A DNA stretch of 64,000 bases. Origin: Castellaniella sp. (GTDB lineage: Bacteria; Pseudomonadota; Gammaproteobacteria; Burkholderiales; Burkholderiaceae_B). The notes beneath the pieces are model-generated. The model searched no databases and was not told where the DNA came from. It saw only the letters and a program-made list of their open reading frames with translations. Both the position numbers and the translations under genes were made by a program. The stretch spans positions 124,001 through 188,000 of the forward strand of contig NZ_SCQN01000014.1 in assembly GCF_004321985.1 (NCBI RefSeq). Direction: 5' to 3'. Below, one piece after another: positions 57,048 through 64,000 of this stretch. Within the stretch, counting starts at the first letter, position 1, and each line of letters begins with the position of its first letter.

Positions 57048-58250
57048 ATGAACAAGATCGAGGTCCACAACATCTACAAGATCTTCGGCCCGCATCCGGA
57101 TCGCTGGATGGGCGCCGCGCGTGACGGGGTGTCCAAGGACGCCTTGCTCGAGCGCAGCGGCCACACGCTGGGGCTGCGCAACATCAGCCTGTCGATCGAG
57201 GCGGGTCACATCCACGTCATCATGGGCCTTTCCGGTTCCGGGAAGTCCACGCTGATCCGCCATTTCAACCGCCTGATCGAGCCCAGCGCCGGGCAGATCC
57301 TGGTGGATGGCGTGGACGTGATGGGGCTCAAGCCGCGTGAACTGGAAAAATTCCGTCAGCAGAAGATGAGCATGGTGTTCCAGCGCTTCGGGCTGCTGCC
57401 GCACCGGACGGTGCTGGACAACGTCGCCTATGGGCTCACGGTGCGCGGCGTGCGGCGGTCGGAGCGTGAGGCGCGGGCGCACCACTGGCTGGAACAGGTG
57501 GGACTGACCGGGTTTGAATCGCAGTACCCGTATCAGCTGTCAGGCGGGATGCAGCAGCGGGTGGGGCTGGCCCGGGCGCTGGCCACCGATGCGGAAATCC
57601 TGTTGATGGACGAGGCCTTTTCGGCGCTGGATCCCTTGATTCGTCACGAAATGCAGGACCAGTTGCTGGCACTGCAGGCTCAGCTGAACCGGACCATCGT
57701 GTTCATCACGCATGATTTGGACGAAGCGCTGCGGCTGGGTAACCGGATCGCGATTCTGAAGGACGGCGAACTCGTCCAGGAGGGCACGCCCGAGGACATT
57801 CTGCTGTCACCGGCCAACGATTACATCGAGGCGTTCCTGCAGGACGTCAACCGGGGCAAGGTGCTCAACGCTTCCCATGCCCTGGTGGAACGGACGCTGA
57901 CCCTGACCATGCGCACGCAGCCCGTGCATGCGCTGGAGCGCCTGGTGGCCCGGGGTTACAGCTATGTGACCGTACTCGATGGCAAGCGGCTGGCGGGTGT
58001 GCTCATGCGCGCGGATGCGCAGCGTGCAGTCAGGGAGGGCGCGCGCGACATCTCGCGCCATCTGTCGGACATGGCCTCGGTGCCCGCATCGGCGGGCCTG
58101 GACGAAGTTCTGGCCCGGTTGTTGTGCAATCCGGAGCCCGTCGCCGTGACAGACGACCAGGGTGATTTCATCGGCGTCCTGTCGCGCAGCAAGGTCGTGG
58201 AACTGGTCACACCCAGTGCAAGCGGCGAGCCGCCCCAGCAGGCTGCCTGA
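57048..58250 (+). CDS. proV: Glycine betaine/choline type ABC importer, ATPase with CBS domains
   Basis: The ATPase, 400 residues. Walker A is GLSGSGKSTLIRH near 60, the ABC signature SGGMQQRVGLARAL is near 165, and Walker B is ILLMDEAFSALD. The C-terminal 120 residues form paired CBS modules, which in OpuA sense ionic strength. The ATG at 57048 starts one base after the proW stop; the in-frame ATG at 56994 lies inside proW. No other osmotic stress genes are adjacent. Confidence 0.93.
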   Translation: MNKIEVHNIYKIFGPHPDRWMGAARDGVSKDALLERSGHTLGLRNISLSIEAGHIHVIMGLSGSGKSTLIRHFNRLIEPSAGQILVDGVDVMGLKPRELEKFRQQKMSMVFQRFGLLPHRTVLDNVAYGLTVRGVRRSEREARAHHWLEQVGLTGFESQYPYQLSGGMQQRVGLARALATDAEILLMDEAFSALDPLIRHEMQDQLLALQAQLNRTIVFITHDLDEALRLGNRIAILKDGELVQEGTPEDILLSPANDYIEAFLQDVNRGKVLNASHALVERTLTLTMRTQPVHALERLVARGYSYVTVLDGKRLAGVLMRADAQRAVREGARDISRHLSDMASVPASAGLDEVLARLLCNPEPVAVTDDQGDFIGVLSRSKVVELVTPSASGEPPQQAA

Positions 58251-58299
58251 GCGGCGGTCACGGGTCTTGCGGTGCGGGTCGTTGCAGTATGAAGTGACG

Positions 58300-59694
58300 T
58301 CAGGCTGCCTTGCGGGCGTATTGGCGCAGCACATGGCCGTACCAGCCAAACAGTGTCAGGGCGGTGAGCGCCAGCCCGGCCATGGCCATGAGCCACATGG
58401 ATGCTGCGCCTACCGGTGCGCCTGGCATGAACCAGTGCGCAACCGGGGCCAGTGTCCCGGCTCCGGGCCCGTATCCCAGCCACCAGCCGCCCACCAGCCC
58501 CAGTCCCGTCAGCGACGTGATCTGCAGGATCAACGGAACCAGCGCGACCTTGTAGGCGCGCAGCACGTAGGAGCTTACGCAGTGCATGGCGTCGCAGAGA
58601 TGGAACCAGGGGGCGATCTGCAGCAGCGCGAGCGCCAGGACCGCGACCTGGGTTTCGTCCGTATAGGCGGCCACGATGGAGCTCGATCCGACAACCAGTA
58701 TGACGTCGGTGAGTACGGCCCCCGCGAACACAAGCAGGATGCCGTGGCGGCCGGTGCGCCGGGCCAGGCGCAGGTCGCCGGCGCCCACCGACTGCGCCGC
58801 CAGCGATGCGGTGGACAGGCTGAGCGACATGGGGAGCATGTAGCACAGTGCGATCAGGTTGCCCAGGATCTGCTGTGCGCCGCTGGCGTAGATCCCGTCG
58901 CGGGCCACCAGCAGGGCCATGAAGCTGAAGGCGCAGATCTCGATCAGATAGGAGCCTCCCATGGGCAGGCCCAGGCGCAGCAGTTCCTTCTGGTCGGCCA
59001 GGCGCGGTCGGACCAGCCGCAGCGACAGGGCCTGGAAAGCGGGCCGCCGGCGGATCATCCACAGACCCGTCGCCAGCATGAACCAGTTGACCAGCAGTGT
59101 GGCAACCCCCGCGCCGATCGCACCCATGGCCGGAACGCCCCAGCCGCCAAAGATGAACCACAGGTTGAAAACCAGCTTGAAGACGATGCTGGCCAGGTTG
59201 ATCGCCATCACTTCGCGCGTCTGCGAGATGGCGGTGGCCATGGCGTAGATGGTGCGGAAGATCAGCGCGGCGGGCAGGGCGCCCGCCAGGGCCAGCAGAT
59301 AGCCGGCGATGCGGTGCCGGACCTCCGGCTCCACATTGCCTGACAGCGACAGCCAGATGTCGGGGAAGAGCAGGCTGGCGGCGCCCAGCACGGACAGTCC
59401 CAGGGCCAGCCAGACACCCTGACCCCATGCATGTCCGGCATCGGAGAAGCGCCGGGCGCCGAAGTGCTGTGCGATGATCGGGATCAGGGCATGTACCACG
59501 CCCATCAGACCGATGAAGACCGTGATGTAGATGGAGGCGCCCAGCGCCATCGCCTGCAGGTCGGCGGCGCTGGTGTGCCCGACCATGGCTGTGTCCAGCA
59601 CGGCAAAGATGATGCCGGCCCAGGCGCTGACCAGGATGGGCCAGGATTGCTGCAGGATGGTGCGCCAGGGCGTTGGAGTGGCGCGGGCAGTCAT
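58300..59694 (-). CDS. MATE family efflux transporter
   Basis: A cation-coupled multidrug exporter of 464 residues with about 12 membrane segments. Family features are the first segment SWPILVSAWAGIIFAVLDTAMVGHTS, the loop RRFSDAGHAWGQGVW and the symmetric second half beginning near 245 (KELLRLGLPMGGSYLIE). The substrate is unknown. The ATG at 59694 overlaps the GT83 gene's stop by four bases. A longer frame to 59838 is a shadow of that gene. The neighbour is a membrane glycosyltransferase, an unusual pairing. Confidence 0.9.
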   Translation of the reverse strand: MTARATPTPWRTILQQSWPILVSAWAGIIFAVLDTAMVGHTSAADLQAMALGASIYITVFIGLMGVVHALIPIIAQHFGARRFSDAGHAWGQGVWLALGLSVLGAASLLFPDIWLSLSGNVEPEVRHRIAGYLLALAGALPAALIFRTIYAMATAISQTREVMAINLASIVFKLVFNLWFIFGGWGVPAMGAIGAGVATLLVNWFMLATGLWMIRRRPAFQALSLRLVRPRLADQKELLRLGLPMGGSYLIEICAFSFMALLVARDGIYASGAQQILGNLIALCYMLPMSLSLSTASLAAQSVGAGDLRLARRTGRHGILLVFAGAVLTDVILVVGSSSIVAAYTDETQVAVLALALLQIAPWFHLCDAMHCVSSYVLRAYKVALVPLILQITSLTGLGLVGGWWLGYGPGAGTLAPVAHWFMPGAPVGAASMWLMAMAGLALTALTLFGWYGHVLRQYARKAA

Positions 59695-61460
59695 GAAGCC
59701 GGTTTCAGGCGCAGCAGCCGGAACATTTCGTGCCGATCGGGGCCGCGCCGGCCTTGCCAGAGTGCCGGGTGATTCGCGTAGTCCGCTGTGCCGGTCGCCA
59801 GACTGTGCGGGCTGACCTGCTGCAGCAGCAGCGTGCACCGGGAATCAAAGCTGAATGTGATGTCGTTGAATACCAGGAACGAGGCGCGCTGGCCGCTGCC
59901 CAGGTTCAGTGTCCGGACGCATTCTCCCGGTTGCCGGTACAAGACCAGCGCATGGGCCAGCGAGGCTGATACGTCGCGGTAGCTCCGGATGTAGTCCAGC
60001 ACCGGCATCCACAGGGTTGCCAGCAGCAGCCAGGTGGTGATCAGGCCGCCCGCCGACAGCGCCGTGCCGCGCCACAGGCCCTTGGGGTGGCTGTGCAGCC
60101 GCCAGTGCACCAGAACGATCCACGCCAGCGTGCCCAACCCGGCGATGAAGGTGGCTGGCCAGGCGACGTGGACATCGTAGCCGTATGTCTGGCGGCTGAT
60201 GTTGTCGGCAATCTGGTGGGGCCATCCGGCCTGAAGGGCGATCCAGCCCAGCCAGACGGTGGCGGCCGTCAGCGAGAAGCACATGACCGCGAACCAGTCC
60301 AGCGTGTTCACTACCCCGCGGCGCAGCGTCGGCAGCGCAAATGCAGCCAGCACTGCGCAGGGCACGGCCAGCGTGCTGTATTCGGGTTCAAAGGGGTCTG
60401 TATTGAACAGCAGGACCAGGGTTGCCGCGACCAGAAAGCCGAGAGGGATGCGGATGTGGGGTGCGCGGAACCAGCCGCGCCAGCGCCAGAGTGCGAGCAG
60501 GGCGAGCGGCCAGGTCGGCCAGAGGAACCAGGGTAGGTCACGGGCCACGTTGATCCAGGCGTGCAGGCGCGGCAGGCTGAAGGCGTGCTTGGTCCATTGC
60601 AGCCAGCTGGTGGTCCAGTAGGTGCCGAATTCCCGGGCCGGGATCCACCAGAGCAGGATGACCGACGTGCAGATCAGGGCGCTGACGATCAGCCATTTGC
60701 GTTCGCCGGCGAGCAGTCCGCCTGGCAGGAAGATCACCGGGACGGCGAGCATGAGCGGCAGTGCGCCAACCCAGCCGCGCGCCAGAAAGGCGGCCCCCAG
60801 CGCCGCCCCCAGCGTGATGGCCCCCGAGACAGGGTGATCCAGCATGCGCGCGACGGCGTAGTAGGCCAGCGCCTGGCACGCGATCACGGCGGGGACCTCG
60901 GAGGTCTCGTGCATGCGCCAGATGATTCCGACCGTGGCGACGATCAGCAGCAGGGCGGCGTCGGCCAGCATTCGGCCGTAGTCGCGCCCGGCCGGTTCGC
61001 CGCCGAATGGCAGGGCCAGCGGCTGCGCCTCGGTGCGTCGGCCCAGCAAGTAGGTGCCGTACCAGATCGATGCGGTGAGAATGCAGAACCAAAGGATGTT
61101 GGGCAAGCGAGACGCGATGATGGCTGAGTCCAGGGGGCTGAAAAACAGCTCGAAGAAAGGTCTGAAGGTCTGGATGAAGATCGCGCCGACCCAGGTGACC
61201 AACGGGCCATCCTGCGCCTGCGCAAGGTGCCCGATCTGCGGCAGCAGCCAAGCGTGTTGCTGGCCGGACAGCGCCGTAAGCATGGTGGCCAGTCCGGTGA
61301 CGTCGTCTGTTTTCCAGGGGTCGCGGTAGAACAGGCCGGCCAGGATATAGACCAGGCCCACCGCCGCCAGGAACAGGCGCGGCAGTTTGGCGGCCGCAGT
61401 CGCCGTCAGGCGGGCGGGTGTCGAGCGGATGACGTCAGGAGGCACCAGGAAACGTCCCAC
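59691..61460 (-). CDS. ArnT-like membrane glycosyltransferase (GT83 / PMT superfamily)
   Basis: A 589-residue protein with about 12 membrane segments that probably transfers a sugar from an undecaprenyl phosphate donor in the periplasm. The N-terminal loop YRDPWKTDDVTGLATML holds the acidic pair typical of this superfamily, and the central stretch FLARGWVGALPLMLAVP and LPWFLWPTWPLALLALWRW follows. It resembles ArnT, which adds aminoarabinose to lipid A, but the arn biosynthesis genes are absent, so the sugar is unknown. It is translationally coupled to the MATE gene. Confidence 0.8.
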   Translation of the reverse strand: MGRFLVPPDVIRSTPARLTATAAAKLPRLFLAAVGLVYILAGLFYRDPWKTDDVTGLATMLTALSGQQHAWLLPQIGHLAQAQDGPLVTWVGAIFIQTFRPFFELFFSPLDSAIIASRLPNILWFCILTASIWYGTYLLGRRTEAQPLALPFGGEPAGRDYGRMLADAALLLIVATVGIIWRMHETSEVPAVIACQALAYYAVARMLDHPVSGAITLGAALGAAFLARGWVGALPLMLAVPVIFLPGGLLAGERKWLIVSALICTSVILLWWIPAREFGTYWTTSWLQWTKHAFSLPRLHAWINVARDLPWFLWPTWPLALLALWRWRGWFRAPHIRIPLGFLVAATLVLLFNTDPFEPEYSTLAVPCAVLAAFALPTLRRGVVNTLDWFAVMCFSLTAATVWLGWIALQAGWPHQIADNISRQTYGYDVHVAWPATFIAGLGTLAWIVLVHWRLHSHPKGLWRGTALSAGGLITTWLLLATLWMPVLDYIRSYRDVSASLAHALVLYRQPGECVRTLNLGSGQRASFLVFNDITFSFDSRCTLLLQQVSPHSLATGTADYANHPALWQGRRGPDRHEMFRLLRLKPAS

Positions 61461-61493
61461 GAATCTCTAGGGGAAAACCCATATTAAATGAAA

Positions 61494-61517
61494 AGAGGCA
61501 GCCAGTAGGCTGCCTCT
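61494..61517 (-). terminator. Terminator after the L31 gene
   Basis: AGAGGCAGCC/GGCTGCCTCT forms a perfect 10-bp stem with a four-base loop. On the minus strand it is followed by TTTTCATTTAAT. It lies about 50 bases after the L31 stop. Confidence 0.8.
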
Positions 61518-61567
61518 TGTGCGGAGGTCCGGGGCGGGGGTCCGCCACGGCTCCCTGGAGCGCCGTG

Positions 61568-61828
61568 TTATTTCTTTACGGTGCCGCTGGTGCGGGCAAA
61601 GCGCGCGCGGAACTTTTCGACACGGCCCGTCTCGACGATGCGGGTCTGGGCGCCGGTGTAGAACGGATGGGACTCGGACGTCACATCGCATTTGAAAAGC
61701 GGGTAGGATTTGCCGTCGATCTCGGTGGTCTCGCGCGAAGCGAGCGCTGACCGCGAGATGAACTTGTGGCCAGTCTGCAGGTCCAGGAACACGACCTCGC
61801 GGTATTCGGGGTGGATGCCTTCTTTCAT
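61568..61828 (-). CDS. rpmE2: 50S ribosomal protein L31 type B (zinc-free)
   Basis: A ribosomal protein of 86 residues that starts MKEGIHPEYREVVFLDLQTG and contains KSYPLFKCDVTSESHPFYTG, typical of the type B (YkgM-like) L31. The CxxC zinc motif of type A is absent: the only cysteine is in FKCDVT. Such paralogues often replace the zinc form when zinc is scarce, under Zur. I see no clear Zur box upstream. Whether a type A copy exists elsewhere cannot be told from this window. Confidence 0.93.
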   Translation of the reverse strand: MKEGIHPEYREVVFLDLQTGHKFISRSALASRETTEIDGKSYPLFKCDVTSESHPFYTGAQTRIVETGRVEKFRARFARTSGTVKK

Positions 61829-61889
61829 GGTGTATTCTCAACAATGGTTGGGGTCGCCAGTCAGATGGCCGCGCATGACGTACAAAATC

Positions 61890-61906
61890 GGCACCGAACC
61901 GGTGCC
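61890..61906. repeat. Small inverted repeat upstream of the L31 gene
   Basis: GGCACCG and CGGTGCC form a perfect 7-bp stem with a three-base loop, in the 199-base gap between radC and the L31 gene. It may be a leader structure or an operator half-site pair. Confidence 0.35.
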
Positions 61907-62027
61907 AAGCCGCCGCGCCGGTACTGCCGACGCCAAACGATGTGCCGATGGCCCTGACTACGTATCCAAATGGAGCCGGCCATTTTAGGATGTCTGGCCG
62001 TGATGTGCAAACTGGCTGGGTGTGTCA

Positions 62028-62705
62028 TCAGATCTGCCCTCGCTCGGCCAGCGAGCTGACCTCGGTCGCGCCGACCACCAGATGATCCAGCAACCGGACG
62101 TCCACCAGCGCGAGGGCCTGTTTGAGCTGATGTGTGAGACTGACATCGGCTGGGCTGGGCTCCGCCAGCCCAGAGGGGTGGTTGTGCGCCAGGATCAGGG
62201 CCGCCGCGTGGTGGGCCAGGGCTGCCTTGACGACTTCACGTGGGTAGATCGAGGCCTGCGACAGCGTGCCGCGCGCGATTTCCACGCAGTCAATGAGCTG
62301 GAGCTGGGTGTCTAGGAAAAGGGCAATACAGTGTTCCACCCGCAGGTGCGCCAGCCGCATGGCGCAGAATTCCTTGACCCGTTCGGGTTGGTTCAGGATG
62401 CGGGTCTGGCGCAGGGGTTCTTCGAGCGATCGGCGGCCGAGTTCCTGGACCGCCAGCAGTTCACAGGTCTTGGCGGCGCCCAGGCCCGGGAATGCAAGCA
62501 GGGTCACGGATTCGGCAGCCAGCAGCGGCCGCAGTCCGCCAAAGTGCGCAATCAGTTCGCGGCCCATGGTGACCGCATCGCGCCCGCGCGTGCCCGTGCG
62601 CAGCAGGATCGCGAGCAGTTCGGCCGAAGTCAGGACGTGGGCGCCGTGCCTCAGCAGGCGCTCGCGCGGACGTTCGTCGCAGGGGGATACCGTGTCTTGT
62701 GGCAT
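62028..62705 (-). CDS. radC: RadC/JAB family DNA repair-associated protein
   Basis: A 225-residue protein with a helix-hairpin-helix-like N-terminus (LLAFPGLGAAKTCELLAV) and a JAMM metalloprotease-like domain with the motif HNHPSGLAEPSPADVSLTHQL. Its true biochemical role is unresolved, despite the name. The ATG at 62705 has an AGGG ribosome site; another ATG at 62726 would add seven residues. It diverges from fkpB, in a compact 51-base gap. Confidence 0.9.
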   Translation of the reverse strand: MPQDTVSPCDERPRERLLRHGAHVLTSAELLAILLRTGTRGRDAVTMGRELIAHFGGLRPLLAAESVTLLAFPGLGAAKTCELLAVQELGRRSLEEPLRQTRILNQPERVKEFCAMRLAHLRVEHCIALFLDTQLQLIDCVEIARGTLSQASIYPREVVKAALAHHAAALILAHNHPSGLAEPSPADVSLTHQLKQALALVDVRLLDHLVVGATEVSSLAERGQI

Positions 62706-62714
62706 GATAGGCCC

Positions 62715-62720
62715 TAAAAT
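62715..62720 (+). promoter_or_regulatory. Possible fkpB-ispH promoter -10
   Basis: TAAAAT about 36 bases before the fkpB TTG start, in the divergent gap with radC. No consensus -35 is visible at 16-18 bases. Confidence 0.3.
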
Positions 62721-62756
62721 TGGCATGTCTGACCAGAACCGCTACGGTGACACACT

Positions 62757-63233
62757 TTGACTTCCGCGAACGATGTGGTGAACGCTTTTGTCCACCCTGA
62801 CTCCTACGTAACGCTGCACTATCGCATCGAGCCTCTGACGGGTGCCGCCGCCGGCACGGCCTTCGTCGATACCTTTCTGGATCGCCCGGCCACCCTGCAG
62901 ATGGGGGTGGGGCAGTGGGCGCCCGGCATTGAGGCGCTCTTGCTGGATCGCCCGGAAGGCGACCACTTCACGGTGGATCTCCCGGCGGCTCAGGCCTACG
63001 GCGACCGCAATCCAGAACTGCTGCGCTGGATCTCGCGGGCCGAAATGATCCAGAATGCGCCACCGGGTACCGAGTTCGAGACGGGCGACATGGTCGAATT
63101 CGTGGCGCCCAACGGCGGCCGCTATTCCGGTGTCCTCAAGACGCTGCAGGACGACTCGGCGCTCTTCGATTTCAACCATCCGCTGGCGGGCATCGACCTG
63201 CAGGTGGAGATCCAGATTCTGGGGGTCCTGTGA
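62757..63233 (+). CDS. fkpB: FKBP-type peptidyl-prolyl isomerase FkpB/SlpA-like
   Basis: A 158-residue protein with an FKBP domain of the FkpB type: [27 protein letters not shown], and the long insert-in-flap region ending in [18 protein letters not shown], the signature of SlyD/FkpB proteins. The first possible start is TTG at 62757, directly after an in-frame stop. GTG at 62775 is a shorter option. The gene overlaps ispH by four bases, a conserved fkpB-ispH pair. Confidence 0.88.
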   Translation: MTSANDVVNAFVHPDSYVTLHYRIEPLTGAAAGTAFVDTFLDRPATLQMGVGQWAPGIEALLLDRPEGDHFTVDLPAAQAYGDRNPELLRWISRAEMIQNAPPGTEFETGDMVEFVAPNGGRYSGVLKTLQDDSALFDFNHPLAGIDLQVEIQILGVL

Positions 63234-64000
63234 ACGCAACGCATTCGCCGGACCGTGCGGCGGCGGCCGAACCCGAGATCCTCCTGGCGCAGCCGCGCGG
63301 GTTCTGTGCCGGCGTCGACCGCGCGATCAGTATCGTCGAGCGGGCGCTCGAAATCCATGGCTCGCCCATCTATGTGCGCCATGAGATTGTCCACAACCGG
63401 TATGTGGTGGACGACTTGCGCTCAAAGGGCGCGATTTTCATCGACGAGCTGGCCGACGCCCCCTCGGGGGCCATCGTGATCTTTTCCGCGCATGGGGTGT
63501 CGCGGGCCGTCCGCGCCGAAGCCGAGCGCCGTGGCCAGCGCATCTTCGATGCAACCTGCCCGCTGGTGACGAAAGTACACGTCGAAGTCGCGCGCATGCG
63601 CAAGGAAGGCCTCGAGGTCATCATGATCGGCCACAGGGGACACCCCGAAGTCGAAGGCACGCTGGGACAGGCTGATGGCGGCATGTACCTGGTGGAAACC
63701 GTGCGCGACGTGGAGGCCCTCCAGGTCAGCGACCCGCATCGGGTGGGCTTCGTGACGCAAACCACCTTGTCCATCGATGATGCGGCCGAGGTCGCCGACG
63801 CGTTGCGCAAGCGCTTTCCCGGCATCGTGGAACCAAAGAAAGGCGATATCTGCTATGCGACCCAGAACCGCCAGGACGCGGTGCGGATCATGGCGCCGCA
63901 GTGCGACCTGGTCATCGTCGTCGGCAGCCAGAACAGCTCCAATTCGAACCGCCTGCGCGAGGTCGCCGAGCGCAAGGGCGTGAAGGCCTACCTGCTGGAC
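63230..64000 (+). CDS. ispH: 4-hydroxy-3-methylbut-2-enyl diphosphate reductase IspH, 3' end outside window
   Basis: IspH makes isopentenyl and dimethylallyl diphosphate at the end of the MEP pathway. 257 codons are present. Iron-sulfur ligands are seen as the first Cys in GFCAGVDRA and the second in DATCPLVTK; the third should lie beyond or near the window end. Substrate residues include [15 protein letters not shown] and YATQNRQ. The GTG start at 63230 overlaps the fkpB stop (GTGA). The Cys in GDICYATQ corresponds to the third ligand position in most homologues. Confidence 0.95.
   Translation, partial: MNATHSPDRAAAAEPEILLAQPRGFCAGVDRAISIVERALEIHGSPIYVRHEIVHNRYVVDDLRSKGAIFIDELADAPSGAIVIFSAHGVSRAVRAEAERRGQRIFDATCPLVTKVHVEVARMRKEGLEVIMIGHRGHPEVEGTLGQADGGMYLVETVRDVEALQVSDPHRVGFVTQTTLSIDDAAEVADALRKRFPGIVEPKKGDICYATQNRQDAVRIMAPQCDLVIVVGSQNSSNSNRLREVAERKGVKAYLLD

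Overview
The window is high-GC chromosomal DNA of a betaproteobacterium, most likely a member of the Alcaligenaceae (Bordetella, Achromobacter, Castellaniella and relatives). That placement is an inference from gene content and order: plsX-fabHDG-acpP-fabF running into rpoE-rseAB-mucD-lepA-lepB-rnc-era-recO, the leuS-lptE-holA-proA block, the pyrG-kdsA-eno-ftsB block, and the general protein character. Almost everything is core chromosome. I see no rRNA, tRNA, insertion sequence, integrase, prophage or CRISPR array.

Layout. 1-4705 (+): fatty acid synthesis (plsX end, fabH, fabD, fabG, acpP, fabF). 4740-8361 (+): envelope stress sigma factor, its anti-sigma pair and the MucD protease. 8451-13363 (+): lepA, lepB, rnc, era and a short recO. 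13450-16224 (-): a Bax-inhibitor-1-like membrane protein, then holC and pepA. 16274-20016 (+): lptF without a neighbouring lptG, mmsA and cysB. 20060-24574 (-): a complete branched-chain amino acid type ABC importer (livKHMGF). 24979-25311 (+): a DUF2325 protein behind a Fur-box-like site. 25396-26328 (-): an NlpC/P60 lipoprotein with a Ser/His/Lys-rich tail. 26688-32356 (+): propionyl-CoA synthetase, a UMF1-type MFS transporter, acetyl-CoA synthetase and a 67-residue protein. 32402-34051 (-): electron transfer flavoprotein-ubiquinone oxidoreductase, divergent from a thioesterase, scoAB and an M24 aminopeptidase P (34196-37891, +).

37937-42133 (+): pyrG, kdsA, eno, ftsB. 42229-44788 (-): an orphan TadE-like protein, hslO and an RDD membrane protein. 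44875-45066 (-): a 63-residue unknown gene with an unusually well-marked promoter. 45164-52777 (-): leuS-lptE-holA-proA-hemJ-rlmL, nearly all overlapping or abutting. 52921-53346 (-): ribosomal proteins L28 and L33. 53593-58250 (+): cyclopropane fatty acid synthase and a glycine betaine/choline type ABC importer. 58300-61460 (-): a MATE exporter coupled to an ArnT-like GT83 membrane glycosyltransferase. 61568-62705 (-): zinc-free type L31 and RadC. 62757-64000 (+): fkpB and ispH, cut by the window end.

Functionally the region is weighted to envelope construction (fatty acids, Kdo, LPS export, septum protein FtsB, sigma-E response, cyclopropanation), short-chain acyl-CoA metabolism (PrpE, Acs, ScoAB, ETF-QO, MmsA) and translation. 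I do not see a clear new multi-gene system. The points most worth a second look are small: the 63-residue gene with its promoter palindrome, the shortened RecO without pdxJ, lptF without lptG, the Fur-box/DUF2325 unit, the orphan TadE-like protein, the PrpE-UMF1-Acs cluster, and the palindrome in the nlpC/prpE intergenic region.
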